DNA of 6,253 nt, taken from positions 1 to 6,253 of the forward strand of contig CAMCYT010000154.1 in assembly GCA_945885485.1 (NCBI GenBank). The letters run 5' to 3'. This DNA is from Prosthecobacter debontii. GTDB lineage: Bacteria; Verrucomicrobiota; Verrucomicrobiia; Verrucomicrobiales; Akkermansiaceae. Below, piece by piece: positions 1 through 5,792 of this stretch. Numbering within the stretch: position 1 is the stretch's first letter; each line of letters opens with the position of its first letter. The position numbers and the translations under genes are program-made. The notes beneath the pieces are model-generated. The model saw only the letters and a list, made by a program, of their open reading frames with translations. It was not told the origin of the DNA and ran no database searches.

Positions 1-438
1 CTTGAGGATTTGGAAGTCACGGAAAAAGTCGATTTTCTTTACTCTTTTGATGTCCTAGAACATGTCGAGGATCTGGATGGTTTTTTTGACTATTGTGAGA
101 AAGCCGTGAAACCAGGCGGCATTATGTTACACAAATTCGATCTGAGTGGGCACGGTTTGTTCGAAGACCCTATGCCTCCGTTAGATTTTCAAATATTTCC
201 GACATGGCTCTTCAACCTAATCTTTGTAAAATACAAAAGAGCGGTAGGTCGCTTTGAAGATGAATTCATTCACAGTATTGAAAAACACGGTTTTACAGTC
301 GAGGAGGTAATCCCAATACGGGTGGCAGATAAAGAATACGTGGATGAAATCTGGCCGCATCTGAGGAAAGAAGCCCGCCAGCGCGACAGGGACAGAGTTG
401 CTATTCTGGACGTAGTTTTCATCGCCCGGCGCAACTGA
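1..438 (+). CDS. Class I SAM-dependent methyltransferase, C-terminal part (5' end cut by window)
   Basis: The frame is open from base 1 (CTT GAG GAT TTG...) to TGA at 436-438, giving 145 visible codons. The TTG at base 10 is probably an internal Leu codon rather than the start. What remains is the second half of a Rossmann-fold methyltransferase. A strand ending FDVLEHVEDLDGF is the usual 'DVLEHV' motif of Methyltransf_11/Methyltransf_23 enzymes. It is followed by a helix and the post-motif KPGG loop (VKPGGIMLHKFD). The glycine-rich SAM-binding motif (ExGxG) would lie upstream and is not seen. The C-terminal part carries a hydrophobic patch (FPTWLFNLIFVKY) and ends in a predicted strand (VAILDVVFIARR). 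The substrate cannot be told; the context suggests methylation of a sugar or glycan end. Its base use is AT-rich compared with the next three genes. A gap of 72 bases separates it from the next gene on the same strand. Confidence 0.82.
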   Translation, partial: LEDLEVTEKVDFLYSFDVLEHVEDLDGFFDYCEKAVKPGGIMLHKFDLSGHGLFEDPMPPLDFQIFPTWLFNLIFVKYKRAVGRFEDEFIHSIEKHGFTVEEVIPIRVADKEYVDEIWPHLRKEARQRDRDRVAILDVVFIARRN

Positions 439-510
439 TAACAATATTTTTCCCTACCTCCAACACCCTTTGGCTCCCACTCCAAATTACCCACCATCCA
501 CTAACTAAAT
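439..510. other. Short intergenic spacer, no recognisable signal
   Basis: This is a C- and T-rich spacer between two methyltransferase genes. I see no hairpin followed by a T-run, no paired -35/-10 boxes and no purine-rich Shine-Dalgarno sequence before the ATG at 511. The bases just before that start read CTAACTAAAT. Confidence 0.5.
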
Positions 511-1323
511 ATGATTCAGAAGATCTACAGATACCTGCAAGGTAAACGCCGCCACAGGCAAAGCGAACTGGCGAAAGCAGCCCTTCTTTCCGGGGCGGGG
601 AATCCAGATACGACCACACCCCCTTTCGCGGAAAGCTTGGAAGACCCGACCTCCTTTTACGAGAGGACGTTCATCGGCTTTCACAGAAGCCTACCGGATG
701 GTTTACGCAACCATCGCGAATACTTCAAACAGGAGAAAAGAGGCTTCGGAGAGGATGCCTTCCATGTGATGTGGTGGCGGCTTTTCAACGAGTTCAAACC
801 CACGTCTTTCCTAGAAATCGGGGTGTATCGCGGCCAGGTTTTGAGCCTTGTCTCGCTGATTGCCAAGCATGAGGGGGCGTTGTGCCGGGTCGTCGGCATC
901 TCTCCATTCAGCTGCGTAGGTGATACTGTGTCGAAATACAGAACGGATCTGGACTACCGTTCCGATACTTTGTCAAATTTCGCCCATTTTTCCCTGACAG
1001 AGCCAGAGCTACTGAAGGCATACTCCACAGATCCCGAGGCGGTCAAAGTGATTAAATCCACCGAATGGGACATGATCTACATCGATGGAAACCACGATTA
1101 TGAGATCGTATTGAAGGATTGGGAGGTTTGCGCGGCATCGGTGAAGCCGGGCGGAATAATCATCCTCGACGATTCCGGCCTGAGCACTTCCTACCAACCA
1201 CCGCCTTTCGCGACCGGAGGCCACCCTGGGCCCTCCCGGCTCGCGTCCGAAATTGATTCCTACCTTTTCAGGGAAATTCTGCAAGTGGGACACAACCGCG
1301 TATTTCAAAAATCCGCCCAGTAA
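511..1323 (+). CDS. Class I SAM-dependent methyltransferase (Methyltransf_24 / CmcI-like)
   Basis: The product has 270 residues. An N-terminal region of about 95 residues starts with a basic stretch (KRRHR, 12-16) and is followed by a Rossmann-type methyltransferase domain. SAM-binding motif I is FLEIGVYRG (100-108). Motif II is VVGISPFS (127-134), where a Ser stands at the place that usually holds the acidic residue binding the SAM ribose. IDGNHDYE (191-198) and KPGGIIILDD (212-221) are typical of Methyltransf_24 and cephalosporin-hydroxylase-like proteins, where the acidic and His residues often hold a metal ion. Members of these families O-methylate sugars or small molecules, and several sit in glycan loci. 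The acceptor is unknown. The start at 511 is the first ATG of the frame, has no SD sequence, and gives a plausible length. The next gene starts 3 bases after the stop, so the two are very likely co-transcribed. Codon use is more GC-rich than in the preceding gene. Confidence 0.85.
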   Translation: MIQKIYRYLQGKRRHRQSELAKAALLSGAGNPDTTTPPFAESLEDPTSFYERTFIGFHRSLPDGLRNHREYFKQEKRGFGEDAFHVMWWRLFNEFKPTSFLEIGVYRGQVLSLVSLIAKHEGALCRVVGISPFSCVGDTVSKYRTDLDYRSDTLSNFAHFSLTEPELLKAYSTDPEAVKVIKSTEWDMIYIDGNHDYEIVLKDWEVCAASVKPGGIIILDDSGLSTSYQPPPFATGGHPGPSRLASEIDSYLFREILQVGHNRVFQKSAQ

Positions 1324-1326
1324 GCC

Positions 1327-2466
1327 ATGCGCATTATCCAGATTACCACTGACAGCCGCGAGCATTTCAAGGAATACGAAAAGGCGACTCCGTATTTCGG
1401 AACCGCTCCGCAGGGTTTGTTCGACGGATTCACAGAGTTTCCGGACGCGGAGATCCATGTCATCTCCTGCACCAAGCACCCGATGAACGCGCCGGAAAAG
1501 ATCGCGCCCAACATCCATTTCCACCAGCCTTTGATTTCCCCGCTGGGATGGGGAAAAACGCTTTTTTCCGGAACCATTCGGGCAGTTCGTAAGCTGGTGA
1601 AACAAATCGATCCCGACATCGTCCACGGACAAGGAACCGAGCGTGATTGCGCGCTCGCCGCAGTTCTTTCCGGGAGGCCGAACGTTCTCACCATCCACGG
1701 CAACATGCGCGTGCATGCAAAGCGACGAGAACACAGCCACCAGCTCTATTACAAAATCGCGGCGGCGCTGGAAGGGTTTTGTCTAAGAAAAACCGACGGA
1801 GTTGTCGCCATTTCCCGTTACACGGAGGATCTGGTGAAACCGCTCTGCGCGAGGACATGGCTACTGCCCAACGCCGTTGACCGTCGGTTTTTCAATATCA
1901 CGCCTGTCCCGCCGGAGATCCCTAGGTTCCTGGTTGTCGGCTCCATAGGCCATCGGAAGAATCCCATAGGCTTAATTGAAACATGTGAAGACATGCTAAG
2001 TGCGGGGCGCTGCACGATCGCCTTTGCGGGCGACGGTGAGCGTGGCAGCGATTATTACAGAGCGTTTGAACAGAAACTGAAAACCGTTCCAAACCTTGAG
2101 TTACTGGGCTTTCTGAACAGGGATGAACTCGCGGTGGAATTCGCACGCAGCACCGCCGTGATACTACCCACCTTCGAAGACAACTGTCCTATGGTGGTCC
2201 TCGAAGGCATGGCTGCGGGTTTGCCGGTGGCGGCATCAAGGGTAGGCGGAGTGCCCGATCTGATTGATCACGATGTTGACGGCCTGATGTTCGATCCCCA
2301 CCGGCCTGCCGACATGAAATCGGTTCTCGAAGCCCTTGCCACGGACTGCGGGCTACGTCAGCGCCTGGGTGCCAAGGCGCGGGAGACCGCGCTGGAACGT
2401 TTCCACCCGCGCATCATTGCCGGCGAGCACCTCCGCATCTACCGGGAGGTTCTTTCCGCAAGTTAA
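1327..2466 (+). CDS. Glycosyltransferase, GT-B fold, family GT4
   Basis: At 379 residues this is the usual length for GT4. The N-terminal domain (about 1-190) includes DPDIVHGQGTERD (95-107) and LTIHGN (121-126), where strand-end His residues face the acceptor site. The linker LLPNAVD (179-185) leads to the C-terminal nucleotide-sugar domain. That domain has FLVVGSIGHRKN (201-212, with the phosphate-contacting Lys at 211), FAGDGERG (233-240), and PTFEDNCPMVVLEGMAAGLPVAAS (281-304, in part), followed by GGVPDLI. The E-x7-E motif that binds the donor sugar is present as D285-x7-E293, with E284 one place too early. The enzyme should transfer a sugar from an NDP-sugar with retention of configuration at the cytoplasmic membrane face; donor and acceptor cannot be told. 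The start lies 3 bases after the upstream stop and has no SD sequence. High GC in third codon positions matches its two neighbours. Confidence 0.93.
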   Translation: MRIIQITTDSREHFKEYEKATPYFGTAPQGLFDGFTEFPDAEIHVISCTKHPMNAPEKIAPNIHFHQPLISPLGWGKTLFSGTIRAVRKLVKQIDPDIVHGQGTERDCALAAVLSGRPNVLTIHGNMRVHAKRREHSHQLYYKIAAALEGFCLRKTDGVVAISRYTEDLVKPLCARTWLLPNAVDRRFFNITPVPPEIPRFLVVGSIGHRKNPIGLIETCEDMLSAGRCTIAFAGDGERGSDYYRAFEQKLKTVPNLELLGFLNRDELAVEFARSTAVILPTFEDNCPMVVLEGMAAGLPVAASRVGGVPDLIDHDVDGLMFDPHRPADMKSVLEALATDCGLRQRLGAKARETALERFHPRIIAGEHLRIYREVLSAS

Positions 2467-2479
2467 AACCGAATCTCGG

Positions 2480-3325
2480 ATGAAAATTCACTTAGTCTCT
2501 TATGCCACCCCGCGTTTCCGCCTGCGGCAGATCATCCTCGGGCTTTCCGCACGGATAAACCATGTGGCCGACACGAACACGGCATGGAATCCGGAAAGCC
2601 TGCAAAGTTCAGGCTTTGAAAGCAGGATGGCGGGCATTTCCCTGAAGGAACGTGGCTCCGGCTTCTGGGCATGGAAGCCCTTTGTGATCGACGCGAAATT
2701 GCGTGAGATCCCCGACGGCGACATCGTGCTCTACTGCGACGTTGGCCGCCTTTACCCTTTCAAATTATTGGATCAGCCGTTAGCTCCTTACCTGCGATGG
2801 ATGGAAGAAAAAGGGCAGGACGTGATGCCTGGAGTGTACATTCCTTGGGATGGAGCGATTTCCGTCTGGACCAAACGCGCGGCACTGGTTGCAACCGGAA
2901 TGGACCACCCGGAAATCCATGCGACAAGCCCAATACAGGCAAGTTTTTCAATCTGGCGGGCGGGTGCGAAGAGCCGAGACTTTGTCGGCCAGTGGCTGGA
3001 TCTTTGCGCGCAGCGTCCCCTTATCTGTGACGACCCGAGCTGCGACGGACTTGCCGAGCTGCCCAGCTTTCGTGGACATCGCCACGATCAAGCTTTGCTC
3101 AGCCTCTGCTGTATCAAACATAGAATACTCGGGTTGGACATCGGTTGCGAAAAACCGACTATCGATGTCCGCCATCCCTCCGAGGTTTCGCGACTGGTTT
3201 TTGGTGCTGTTACAAAAAACCTATCATTGTCTGGACGGACATTGCGCTCCACTATCGGATTGGTAGGTAGAGGCGAACAAGCCCTGCGCCAAAAAATTAA
3301 ATTCGGAAAACCGATTTCTGAATAA
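2480..3325 (+). CDS. Uncharacterised GxWxWKP/DGD protein, probable glycosyltransferase-like enzyme
   Basis: With the start at ATG 2480 the product has 281 residues. The frame is open further upstream, but a start at 2336 would overlap the GT4 gene by 131 bases and add a low-complexity Arg/Ser/Thr-rich leader. ATG 2480 instead gives a clean beta-strand start, MKIHLVSYAT. Motifs are GFWAWKP (61-67), DGDIVLYCDVG (79-89) and GHRHDQALLS (199-208). A G-WxWKP segment followed by 'IPDGDIVLYxDxG' and a late 'HRxDQ' occurs, from memory, in proteins of unknown function in capsule and LPS loci. The D-x-G after a hydrophobic strand resembles the metal-binding DxD site of GT-A glycosyltransferases, but this is inference. 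There is no signal peptide or membrane segment. It lies 13 bases after the GT4 stop and is likely in the same operon. The last 45 or so codons become richer in A and T and basic, without a recognisable domain. Confidence 0.75.
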   Translation: MKIHLVSYATPRFRLRQIILGLSARINHVADTNTAWNPESLQSSGFESRMAGISLKERGSGFWAWKPFVIDAKLREIPDGDIVLYCDVGRLYPFKLLDQPLAPYLRWMEEKGQDVMPGVYIPWDGAISVWTKRAALVATGMDHPEIHATSPIQASFSIWRAGAKSRDFVGQWLDLCAQRPLICDDPSCDGLAELPSFRGHRHDQALLSLCCIKHRILGLDIGCEKPTIDVRHPSEVSRLVFGAVTKNLSLSGRTLRSTIGLVGRGEQALRQKIKFGKPISE

Positions 3326-3366
3326 TCGTCACGAAAAGACATGGCGGAACGTAGAGCCCCAAGATC

Positions 3367-3370
3367 GAGG
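3367..3370 (+). promoter_or_regulatory. Possible Shine-Dalgarno sequence (GAGG) before a 50-codon ORF
   Basis: GAGG lies 5 bases before ATG 3376, a workable spacing. It stands out because none of the five convincing gene starts from 511 to 5793 has a comparable sequence. A four-base match can easily arise by chance. Confidence 0.25.
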
Positions 3371-3375
3371 CATCA

Positions 3376-3528
3376 ATGGGTAGAATCCTGATCCTAGAAA
3401 AAGACCATAATCCCAACAGCAAATATCAATATAAGTTTGGAAGCAGAGCGCATCTGTTGAAGATAAGCCCATCTGAAGTTGAAGAAATGCCGAGACTATA
3501 CACTCCAAATAACATCTTTGCTGATTAA
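3376..3528 (+). CDS. Small ORF of unknown function, possible gene remnant
   Basis: ATG at 3376 to TAA at 3526-3528 encodes 50 residues starting MGRILILEKDHNPNSKYQYK and ending NNIFAD. The start has a hydrophobic strand-like segment (RILILE). The rest is polar and mixed, with no membrane segment, signal peptide or low-complexity run. I do not recognise the family. Three readings are possible: a real small protein; the 5' end of a larger gene whose remainder was lost when the next module was joined; or a chance ORF. In favour of coding are ordinary amino acid composition and a GAGG 5 bases before the ATG. Against it are the short length and the lack of any known match. It sits on the same strand, 50 bases after one gene and 43 bases before the next. 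Confidence 0.3.
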   Translation: MGRILILEKDHNPNSKYQYKFGSRAHLLKISPSEVEEMPRLYTPNNIFAD

Positions 3529-3571
3529 TCCTAGTTTGTAACAGCCACCTAAATTCAAACTGCCTTAATAA

Positions 3572-4864
3572 ATGAATACTACTAGATCAAAAGTTTTGGT
3601 TAGTGCATTTAGCTTTGCACCAAGACAAAGCTCTGAGGCTGAAATTGGCTGGGCCACGGTGGCAAGTATAGCCAAAGAATACGATGTCACGGTCGTTTCA
3701 GCTGGGCATTACTCCGAATTATTCACCCTGCTAGATTTCGAAGACCTAAAGGCCAAAGGTATCACGGTTGAATTTCACGAGATTTCATGTTGGCTTTGGC
3801 TGCGCAAGCTACCTAATTTCACCCACGGTCCACGTCTTTATTATAAGCTTTGGCAATATCACGTTTACGATCGATTTAGGAATATAGTGGCAAGGGATGG
3901 GACGCTGTTCACTCATCACGTGACATGGGGTGCAGGAACGATTTATTCACGCCTAGTCGATCTCGATACACCCTTCATCTACGGACCCGTAGGTGGTCAT
4001 GAAACATGCTCCTTAGTTATATCGTGGCGGTTTTCATTTGTTTCATGGGTAAATGAGTTAATTAGGCAAACCCTCATTCGCCGATGCCAGAAATCCAAGT
4101 CCATGCGAAGACTTGCTAAAAATACCGTGCTCATTTTTGCTGCAAATTCTCAGACTGCTGCGGCCTTCCACTCAATGGGAGCAAAAAACGTAAAAATTTT
4201 AAGCAATGCAGGTCTTGATCAAGAAAGATTCGCTTCTGTAGGAGGCGATGCAATATCCCCAATACCCGATGAAAGAATCCGCCCGCAATTGTTATTTGTT
4301 GGCCGCTTACGCGCGTGGAAGGGTGAAGAAATAGCGCTGCATGCACTCGCGAGGCTAAAGGAGATTCCGTGGACACTCACCATTGCAGGAGATGGTCCCA
4401 ACCGCAAGCGCTGTGAACAACTCTGCCTGAAACTTGGGATTGAGAATCGTGTCACTTTCAAGGGATCTACTTCAAGCGAACAGACTTTGGAGCTCTTTAA
4501 AAACAGTGATATTTTTATTTTTCCTAGCCTTCATGACTCAGGAGGAATTGTTATCCTAGAAGCGATGGCCAACGGCCTACCCGTTATCTGTCTCAATAAA
4601 GGTGGTCCCGGAGACATGGTGACTAAAGAATGCGGCATTGCAGTAACCATTGAGGACTGGGATCAAACTGTCGATGCTATCGCCGAAGCATCAAAACGAC
4701 TTCTTTTGGATGCGCCGCTTCGCCGTCGAATGGGCCAAGCTGGTCGCCTACGTTGTGCGAATCTTTATGATTGGAAGCAACGGGAGGTTACGCTGCTCGA
4801 AAGCATCAGGAAAACTCTAAGATCGAATGTGCCCAAACATGATATGCCAGAACTTATGGAATAA
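3572..4864 (+). CDS. Glycosyltransferase, GT-B fold, family GT4
   Basis: The product has 430 residues. The N-terminal domain opens with a strand and the loop FAPRQSSEAEIGW (15-27), a variant of the 'GSE-x-GW' loop of one GT4 subgroup in which the usual first Gly is Ser. FTHHVTWG (113-120) and YGPVGGHE (137-144) belong to the same subgroup. The C-terminal domain has LLFVGRLRAWKG (240-251, Lys250 expected at the donor diphosphate), LTIAGDGPNRK (269-279), and FPSLHDSGGIVILEAMANG (317-335), then GGPGDMV (344-350). The E-x7-E pair is D322-x7-E330. The enzyme is expected to be a retaining NDP-sugar glycosyltransferase acting at the inner membrane, with unknown donor and acceptor. The ATG at 3572 is preceded by CTGCCTTAATAA with no SD sequence; it gives the usual N-terminal strand. 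Codon use is AT-richer than in genes 511-3325. The next gene follows after 32 bases. Confidence 0.92.
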   Translation: MNTTRSKVLVSAFSFAPRQSSEAEIGWATVASIAKEYDVTVVSAGHYSELFTLLDFEDLKAKGITVEFHEISCWLWLRKLPNFTHGPRLYYKLWQYHVYDRFRNIVARDGTLFTHHVTWGAGTIYSRLVDLDTPFIYGPVGGHETCSLVISWRFSFVSWVNELIRQTLIRRCQKSKSMRRLAKNTVLIFAANSQTAAAFHSMGAKNVKILSNAGLDQERFASVGGDAISPIPDERIRPQLLFVGRLRAWKGEEIALHALARLKEIPWTLTIAGDGPNRKRCEQLCLKLGIENRVTFKGSTSSEQTLELFKNSDIFIFPSLHDSGGIVILEAMANGLPVICLNKGGPGDMVTKECGIAVTIEDWDQTVDAIAEASKRLLLDAPLRRRMGQAGRLRCANLYDWKQREVTLLESIRKTLRSNVPKHDMPELME

Positions 4865-4866
4865 AA

Positions 4867-4896
4867 TAAGGTAAGATAGTTAACAAAACAACCTTA
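4867..4896 (+). repeat. Weak inverted repeat just before the GT2 start codon
   Basis: TAAGGT (4867-4872) and ACCTTA (4891-4896) form six perfect pairs around an 18-base loop that contains the palindrome GTTAAC (4879-4884). The right arm ends at the base before ATG 4897. The stem is too short and AT-rich to act as a terminator, and no T-run follows. Any role in translation of the GT2 gene is speculation. Confidence 0.25.
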
Positions 4897-5751
4897 ATGA
4901 AATTCTCCATAGTTACACCCAGTTTCAACCAACTGGATCATCTCAAGAGGTGTGTCGCAAGTGTTGCGGATCAGGCTGGATCCTTCGAACTCGAGCATCT
5001 GATTCACGACGGAGGCTCGGGTGCGGAATTTGAGAAATGGTCATCGAGTCAGGACAGCGCCAGTGTTGTGATGGAGAAGGACAAAGGGATGTATGACGCG
5101 ATCAATCGTGGCTTCCTAAGGTCGAGTGGAGACATATTGGCTTGGCTTAATTGTGACGAACAATATCTTCCAGATACTCTCAATAAGGTCAGTAGATATT
5201 TTGAGGCGAACCCAGAGACGGATATTCTATTCGGCGACATAGTGGTCGTTTCATCCGATGGCAGTCCAATCAGCTATCGTCAGGCAATAAAGCCCTTACC
5301 TGGTCATATTCGAGCCTGCTTTTTATCAACTTACTCAGCGGCCACCTTTGTTCGAAGAAAGATTATTGATACTGGTCATTTTCTTGATACTAGCTATCGG
5401 GCTATCTCTGATGCTATTTGGATCGACTCTTTACTACGCAATAATTATCGCTGTCAGGTATTGAACGAGCCGCTTGCAATCTTCACACAAACTGGATGCA
5501 ATCTAGGTCAGACGGCGGTCTCAACAGAAGAACGAAACCGCTGGCGCAAAAGCACTGGATATCACGGGACCCTGCGAGAACTTTACTGGAGCACCCTGCA
5601 TCGGTCACGGAAGGCGATAGCCGGTGCCTATCGCACCCGAGGAACCAAAGTGGAGATTTATCATGACTGCGAATCTTTTAGGCGTGAACGCCAAGCAGTG
5701 ATATCAGAGAAATGGGTTGGGGAAAATCAACAACAGTCGGAACACGCATAG
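4897..5751 (+). CDS. Glycosyltransferase, GT-A fold, family GT2 (WfgS-like)
   Basis: The product has 284 residues. The GT2 domain starts at once with FSIVTPSFNQLDHLKRCVAS (3-22), the nucleotide-binding strand and helix. HLIHDGGSG (34-42) carries the first conserved Asp. EKDKGMYDAINRGF (60-73) and GDILAWLNCDEQYLPDTL (78-95) follow; the last contains the metal-binding position, written NCDE where many relatives have NSDD. The DKGxYDAxNKG signature fits the WfgS-like group of GT2, often found in O-antigen and exopolysaccharide loci. SDAIWIDSLL (171-180) is the likely acceptor-side acidic region. The last 75 residues or so are basic and polar, without membrane helices. It would be an inverting NDP-sugar transferase in the cytoplasm, sugar unknown. 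The start has no SD sequence; ATG 4897 puts the first strand at the N-terminus as usual. It follows the GT4 gene by 32 bases, probably in the same transcript. Confidence 0.92.
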   Translation: MKFSIVTPSFNQLDHLKRCVASVADQAGSFELEHLIHDGGSGAEFEKWSSSQDSASVVMEKDKGMYDAINRGFLRSSGDILAWLNCDEQYLPDTLNKVSRYFEANPETDILFGDIVVVSSDGSPISYRQAIKPLPGHIRACFLSTYSAATFVRRKIIDTGHFLDTSYRAISDAIWIDSLLRNNYRCQVLNEPLAIFTQTGCNLGQTAVSTEERNRWRKSTGYHGTLRELYWSTLHRSRKAIAGAYRTRGTKVEIYHDCESFRRERQAVISEKWVGENQQQSEHA

Positions 5752-5761
5752 CATATCGCAC

Positions 5762-5789
5762 AAAAACTACCCCCCTAAAAAAACTACCC
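5762..5789 (+). repeat. Short direct repeat AAAAACTACCC
   Basis: AAAAACTACCC occurs at 5762-5772 and again at 5779-5789, a period of 17 bases, in the spacer just before the ATG at 5793. The unit includes runs of six C (5770-5775) and seven A (5777-5783). It could be a protein-binding site or simply low-complexity spacer produced by slippage. Confidence 0.4.
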
Positions 5790-5792
5790 TGT

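Larger units (their letters stand above)
3326..3571. other. 246-base interval between two gene blocks
   Basis: This is the longest stretch without a convincing gene. It contains one 50-codon ORF (listed separately) and an AT-rich tail before the GT4 gene at 3572. I looked for a hairpin plus T-run terminator and for well-spaced -35/-10 boxes and found neither. TTGAAG copies at 3457 and 3479 and a TATACA at 3497 are at the wrong distances (34 and 12 bases). The interval coincides with the change from GC-richer to AT-richer genes, so it may be a junction between modules acquired separately. Confidence 0.5.

Noticed and set aside
1009..1740. Long - strand ORF of 243 codons antisense to the methyltransferase and GT4 genes
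   Set aside because: It lies opposite two genes with clear family motifs, in GC-richer sequence where antisense frames often stay open, and its translation shows no domain.
2336..2479. N-terminal extension of the GxWxWKP gene back to an ATG at 2336
   Set aside because: It would overlap the end of the GT4 gene by 131 bases, encodes a Arg/Ser/Thr-rich low-complexity leader, and the internal ATG at 2480 gives the natural first strand.
2850..3266. 138-codon + strand ORF within the GxWxWKP gene
   Set aside because: It is a different frame of a gene with recognisable motifs and its product has no motif or sensible hydrophobic pattern.
3457..3502. TTGAAG and TATACA boxes as a promoter before the second GT4 gene
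   Set aside because: The distances between the boxes are 34 and 12 bases instead of about 17.
4867..4896. Inverted repeat as a transcription terminator between GT4 and GT2
   Set aside because: The stem has only six pairs with an 18-base loop and no T-run follows.
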